Shown one piece after another: positions 8,401 to 9,027 of a DNA stretch of 9,027 nucleotides (positions within the stretch are counted from its first letter, which is position 1; each line of letters starts with the position of its first letter). Origin of the DNA: Bacteroidota bacterium (GTDB lineage Bacteria > Bacteroidota > Bacteroidia > Chitinophagales > Chitinophagaceae); NCBI GenBank assembly GCA_023427575.1, contig JAEZAY010000472.1, forward strand, positions 1 through 9,027. The letters run 5' to 3'. The notes under the pieces were generated by a model. The model saw only the letters and a list, made by a program, of their open reading frames with translations. It was not told the DNA's origin and did no database searches. The position numbers and the translations under genes were made by a program.

Positions 8401-8674
8401 TAAATACGAGGGTAGCATTCGGTGGCGCTTCAATGCTGAAACGGCCCGATTCGTCGGTTTGGGTTCCTGTACCGGTACCCTTTACCTGAACCGTAACACC
8501 GGGTAAGGGCGTATTCACGTCCGATGTAACCGTTCCCGTAATGGTGCGGTTTTGAGAATAAAGAGTTGAAGAAAGAAAAAAAGCGGTAAAAATGAATAGC
8601 AAGGCAGGAAGCAATCGGAAGGGATACCTGTAGGCATACAGGGGTTTCCTGCCCACTTTGAGACGGTTAGTCAT
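5447..8674 (-). CDS. susC: SusC/RagA family TonB-dependent outer-membrane transporter, 1075 aa
   Basis: This is an outer-membrane beta-barrel that imports a substrate using energy passed from the inner membrane by TonB; it works with the adjacent SusD. Domains in order: a signal peptide with a long basic n-region and hydrophobic core (about 21-38), probably cleaved near Tyr-Ser-Gln 39-41; a CarboxypepD_reg-like domain (about 43-115, with the motif PLPGVTVQVKGT, then TDESGRF); a TonB-box-like segment QQVIVVGYATQKK at 121-133; a plug domain (about 134-248) with the family signatures LPGV, IRIRGTNT, LIVIDGIP and SVLKDASAAIYGARAANGVI; then the barrel, ending in the aromatic residue expected for outer-membrane insertion (ARVTF). 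A DVNGDNKLNG loop at about 898-907 is the Asp-rich, EF-hand-like loop common in SusC barrels. There is no STN domain, so direct signalling to a FecR/FecI pair is not expected. The ATG at 8674 is the only good start; no other methionine occurs before residue 120. Confidence 0.95.
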   Translation of the reverse strand: MTNRLKVGRKPLYAYRYPFRLLPALLFIFTAFFLSSTLYSQNRTITGTVTSDVNTPLPGVTVQVKGTGTGTQTDESGRFSIEAPPNATLVFSYVGSTTRELALGSQTTVNYQYELTNEDMQQVIVVGYATQKKVTVTGSVATVKGTELAKSPSVNLSNSLGGRLPGVTTIQSSGEPGYDGSAIRIRGTNTLGNSSALIVIDGIPERAGGLDRLNPADIESISVLKDASAAIYGARAANGVILITTKRGKSGKPTISYDFNQGWSQPTRIPEMSNAVQYATMVNELELFKSVPSAEWPQAWAAFGNAGNYTTIGGTLVNAPYPPSSIQKHGDGSDPWGFPDTDWFNTTLKKWSPQTRHNLQLSGGSENVRYLASIGYQNQDGYYKRSATGYKQYDIRLNLDAKVNKWINTSLGLTAREEYRFFPTKGAGAIFRMMMRGKPTEQEVWPNGLPGPDIENGENPIVITTNETGYDKDKRDYVQLNGKFEILIPGIEGLKFTGMGAVDNYFLRGKRWETPWSLYFWDGSSYEADGTTPKLNKTVRSTFTDPRLTQREDYQLNVNLTGLMNYDRVFGDHTLNFLAGVTKETVEGTNFNAFRRYYISPAVDQLFAGGTAEQNNSGGGFERARLSYFGRVGYNYKEKYLAEFVWRYDGSYIFPEQDRFGFFPGILLGWNISQENFFRGVGFVDNLKIRGSYGQMGNDQVFFNGSLQEYAYLPTYSFGTYILNDQVQNTLFETRVPNPNFTWEVANNANLGLEGSLLNSRLSFEFDVFYNKRNNILIQQQGTTPASTGMTLPPVNLGKMENKGWEFKVGYSNEIGEFRYSVSVNGGYAKNKILFWDENESTPVYQRSTGHGFGTNGPNFLAYEYDGVFRDQAEIDANKLDYSAITGKLLPGDMKFKDVNGDNKLNGLDQVRLDKNRDPRFTGGVNMNFQYKNFDLSILFQGAAGGLLFIGTESGDIGNYLKWSYDNRWSVENPSSVDPRLANRGGTYFTGGGYGNNTYWLRNSDYLRLKNVELGYNLPVNLTSKAGISNLRVYANGLNVVTWDKMKIWDPESTSGSGQYYPQARIINIGARVTF

Positions 8675-8829
8675 GGTTAGATAAATTATGATATTAAAAT
8701 GAGGGCGGGACTAATTTCTACGGGGAATGGGTATGGAATCCGAATGTATTAAAATTTTGTTAAACCAGCCGCCAAATCAAAAATTTATTTTGCTATTTAT
8801 GAAAATATTGTCGAAAAAAAGGATAATTA

Positions 8830-8847
8830 CAGGCAAAGTTTTACCTG
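8830..8847. promoter_or_regulatory. Imperfect palindrome, possible operator upstream of susC
   Basis: The sequence CAGGCAAAGTTTTACCTG reads as two 8-base arms around a 2-base centre; seven of eight arm positions are complementary, with one mismatch (8834/8843). The heptamer ATTACAG also occurs twice near it, at 8826-8832 and 8849-8855, a 23-base repeat distance. The palindrome lies about 156 bases upstream of the susC ATG, where a regulator could act. No regulator gene is present to pair it with, and an 18-base imperfect palindrome can arise by chance. Confidence 0.2.
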
Positions 8848-8891
8848 CATTACAGCAATGAATGAAGTCGGGAACTTCGCCGCAAAAAAAG

Positions 8892-8899
8892 CAAAAATA
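8892..8899 (-). promoter_or_regulatory. Lone Bacteroidota -7-like element upstream of susC
   Basis: The minus strand reads TATTTTTG, an exact fit to the Bacteroidota -7 consensus TAnnTTTG. No TTTG -33 element sits at the expected 17-23 base distance upstream. Transcription from here would give susC a leader of more than 200 bases. It is the best single match in the upstream region but is only half of a promoter. Confidence 0.2.
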
Positions 8900-9027
8900 C
8901 AGTGCAATTTCAGTCAGGGATCGCAGTAAATGCGGAATTACCGGATTTGCCGGCGGAGATTAGACCTTTTCGGGGAAAATTGCAGAAGGCGCCAGTTTTA
9001 GTTGGAATAATGCAGGGAATCTTCAAC

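Larger units (their letters stand above)
8675..9027. other. Upstream region of susC; no gene seen
   Basis: These 353 bases lie upstream of the susC start and hold no gene I can support. The stretch from about 8745 to 8830 is AT-rich, with runs of A and T. Reading on the minus strand, the frames open at the window edge all stop within about 40 codons and carry no recognisable protein tail, so the neighbouring gene lies beyond 9027. The region contains an imperfect palindrome and a lone promoter -7-like element, listed separately. The bases just before the susC ATG (TTTATCTAACC on the minus strand) contain no Shine-Dalgarno sequence. Confidence 0.6.

Noticed and set aside
8778..8792. A 15-base AT-rich inverted repeat with 5-bp arms (CAAAA and TTTTG).
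   Set aside because: The arms are short and of low complexity, so this is expected by chance in an AT-rich stretch.
8727..8861. A 44-codon plus-strand frame (ATG at 8727, second ATG at 8733) divergent from susC, giving a basic, leucine/isoleucine-rich peptide.
   Set aside because: It is short, lies in AT-rich DNA where such frames arise by chance, has no properly spaced ribosome-binding site and resembles no known small protein. Conservation in relatives would reopen the question.
8864..8878. A small inverted repeat, GAAGT and ACTTC around a 5-base loop.
   Set aside because: A five-pair stem without a following T run is too weak to call a terminator or a riboswitch element.

Overview
The window looks like a piece of a Bacteroidota chromosome. 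The evidence is an adjacent SusC-type TonB-dependent transporter and SusD/RagB lipoprotein, long Asp-rich FG-GAP/VCBS proteins, lipoprotein signal peptides ending in a lipobox cysteine, and no clear Shine-Dalgarno sequences before the starts. The protein style (SusC with a CarboxypepD_reg-like N-terminal domain, SusD ending in an NPGY-type tail, an FG-GAP plus ASPIC/UnbV lipoprotein) resembles the family Chitinophagaceae. That family placement is inference from style, not a database match.

Every gene reads on the minus strand, so the biological order runs from high to low coordinates. Positions 9027-8675 are a non-coding, partly AT-rich upstream region with no convincing complete promoter. 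Next come susC (8674-5447, 1075 aa) and, 10 bases later, susD (5436-3580, 618 aa). Between susD and the third gene lies a 13-bp hairpin followed by a T run (3536-3500), a good intrinsic terminator or attenuator. The third gene (best start 3465, end 127, 1112 aa) encodes a lipoprotein with 14 Asp-rich calcium-loop motifs, seven on each side of an ASPIC/UnbV domain. Two bases after its stop, a fourth gene begins with a typical short lipoprotein signal peptide but carries an in-frame TAA at codon 7. It runs off the window after about 40 codons, and its visible residues resemble the start of Bacteroidota lipoproteins of the vanadium-dependent haloperoxidase (PAP2-like) family.

Working model: SusC forms a TonB-powered outer-membrane channel and SusD its substrate-capturing surface lid. 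The propeller lipoprotein, and the fourth product if it is made, would be further envelope lipoproteins serving the same unknown substrate. No glycoside hydrolase, peptidase, regulator or sigma/anti-sigma pair is visible, so the substrate cannot be named. The points most worth a second look are the premature stop in the fourth gene, the susD/third-gene terminator, and the 7+7 layout of the propeller protein. No tRNA, rRNA, CRISPR array, insertion sequence or phage gene was seen.
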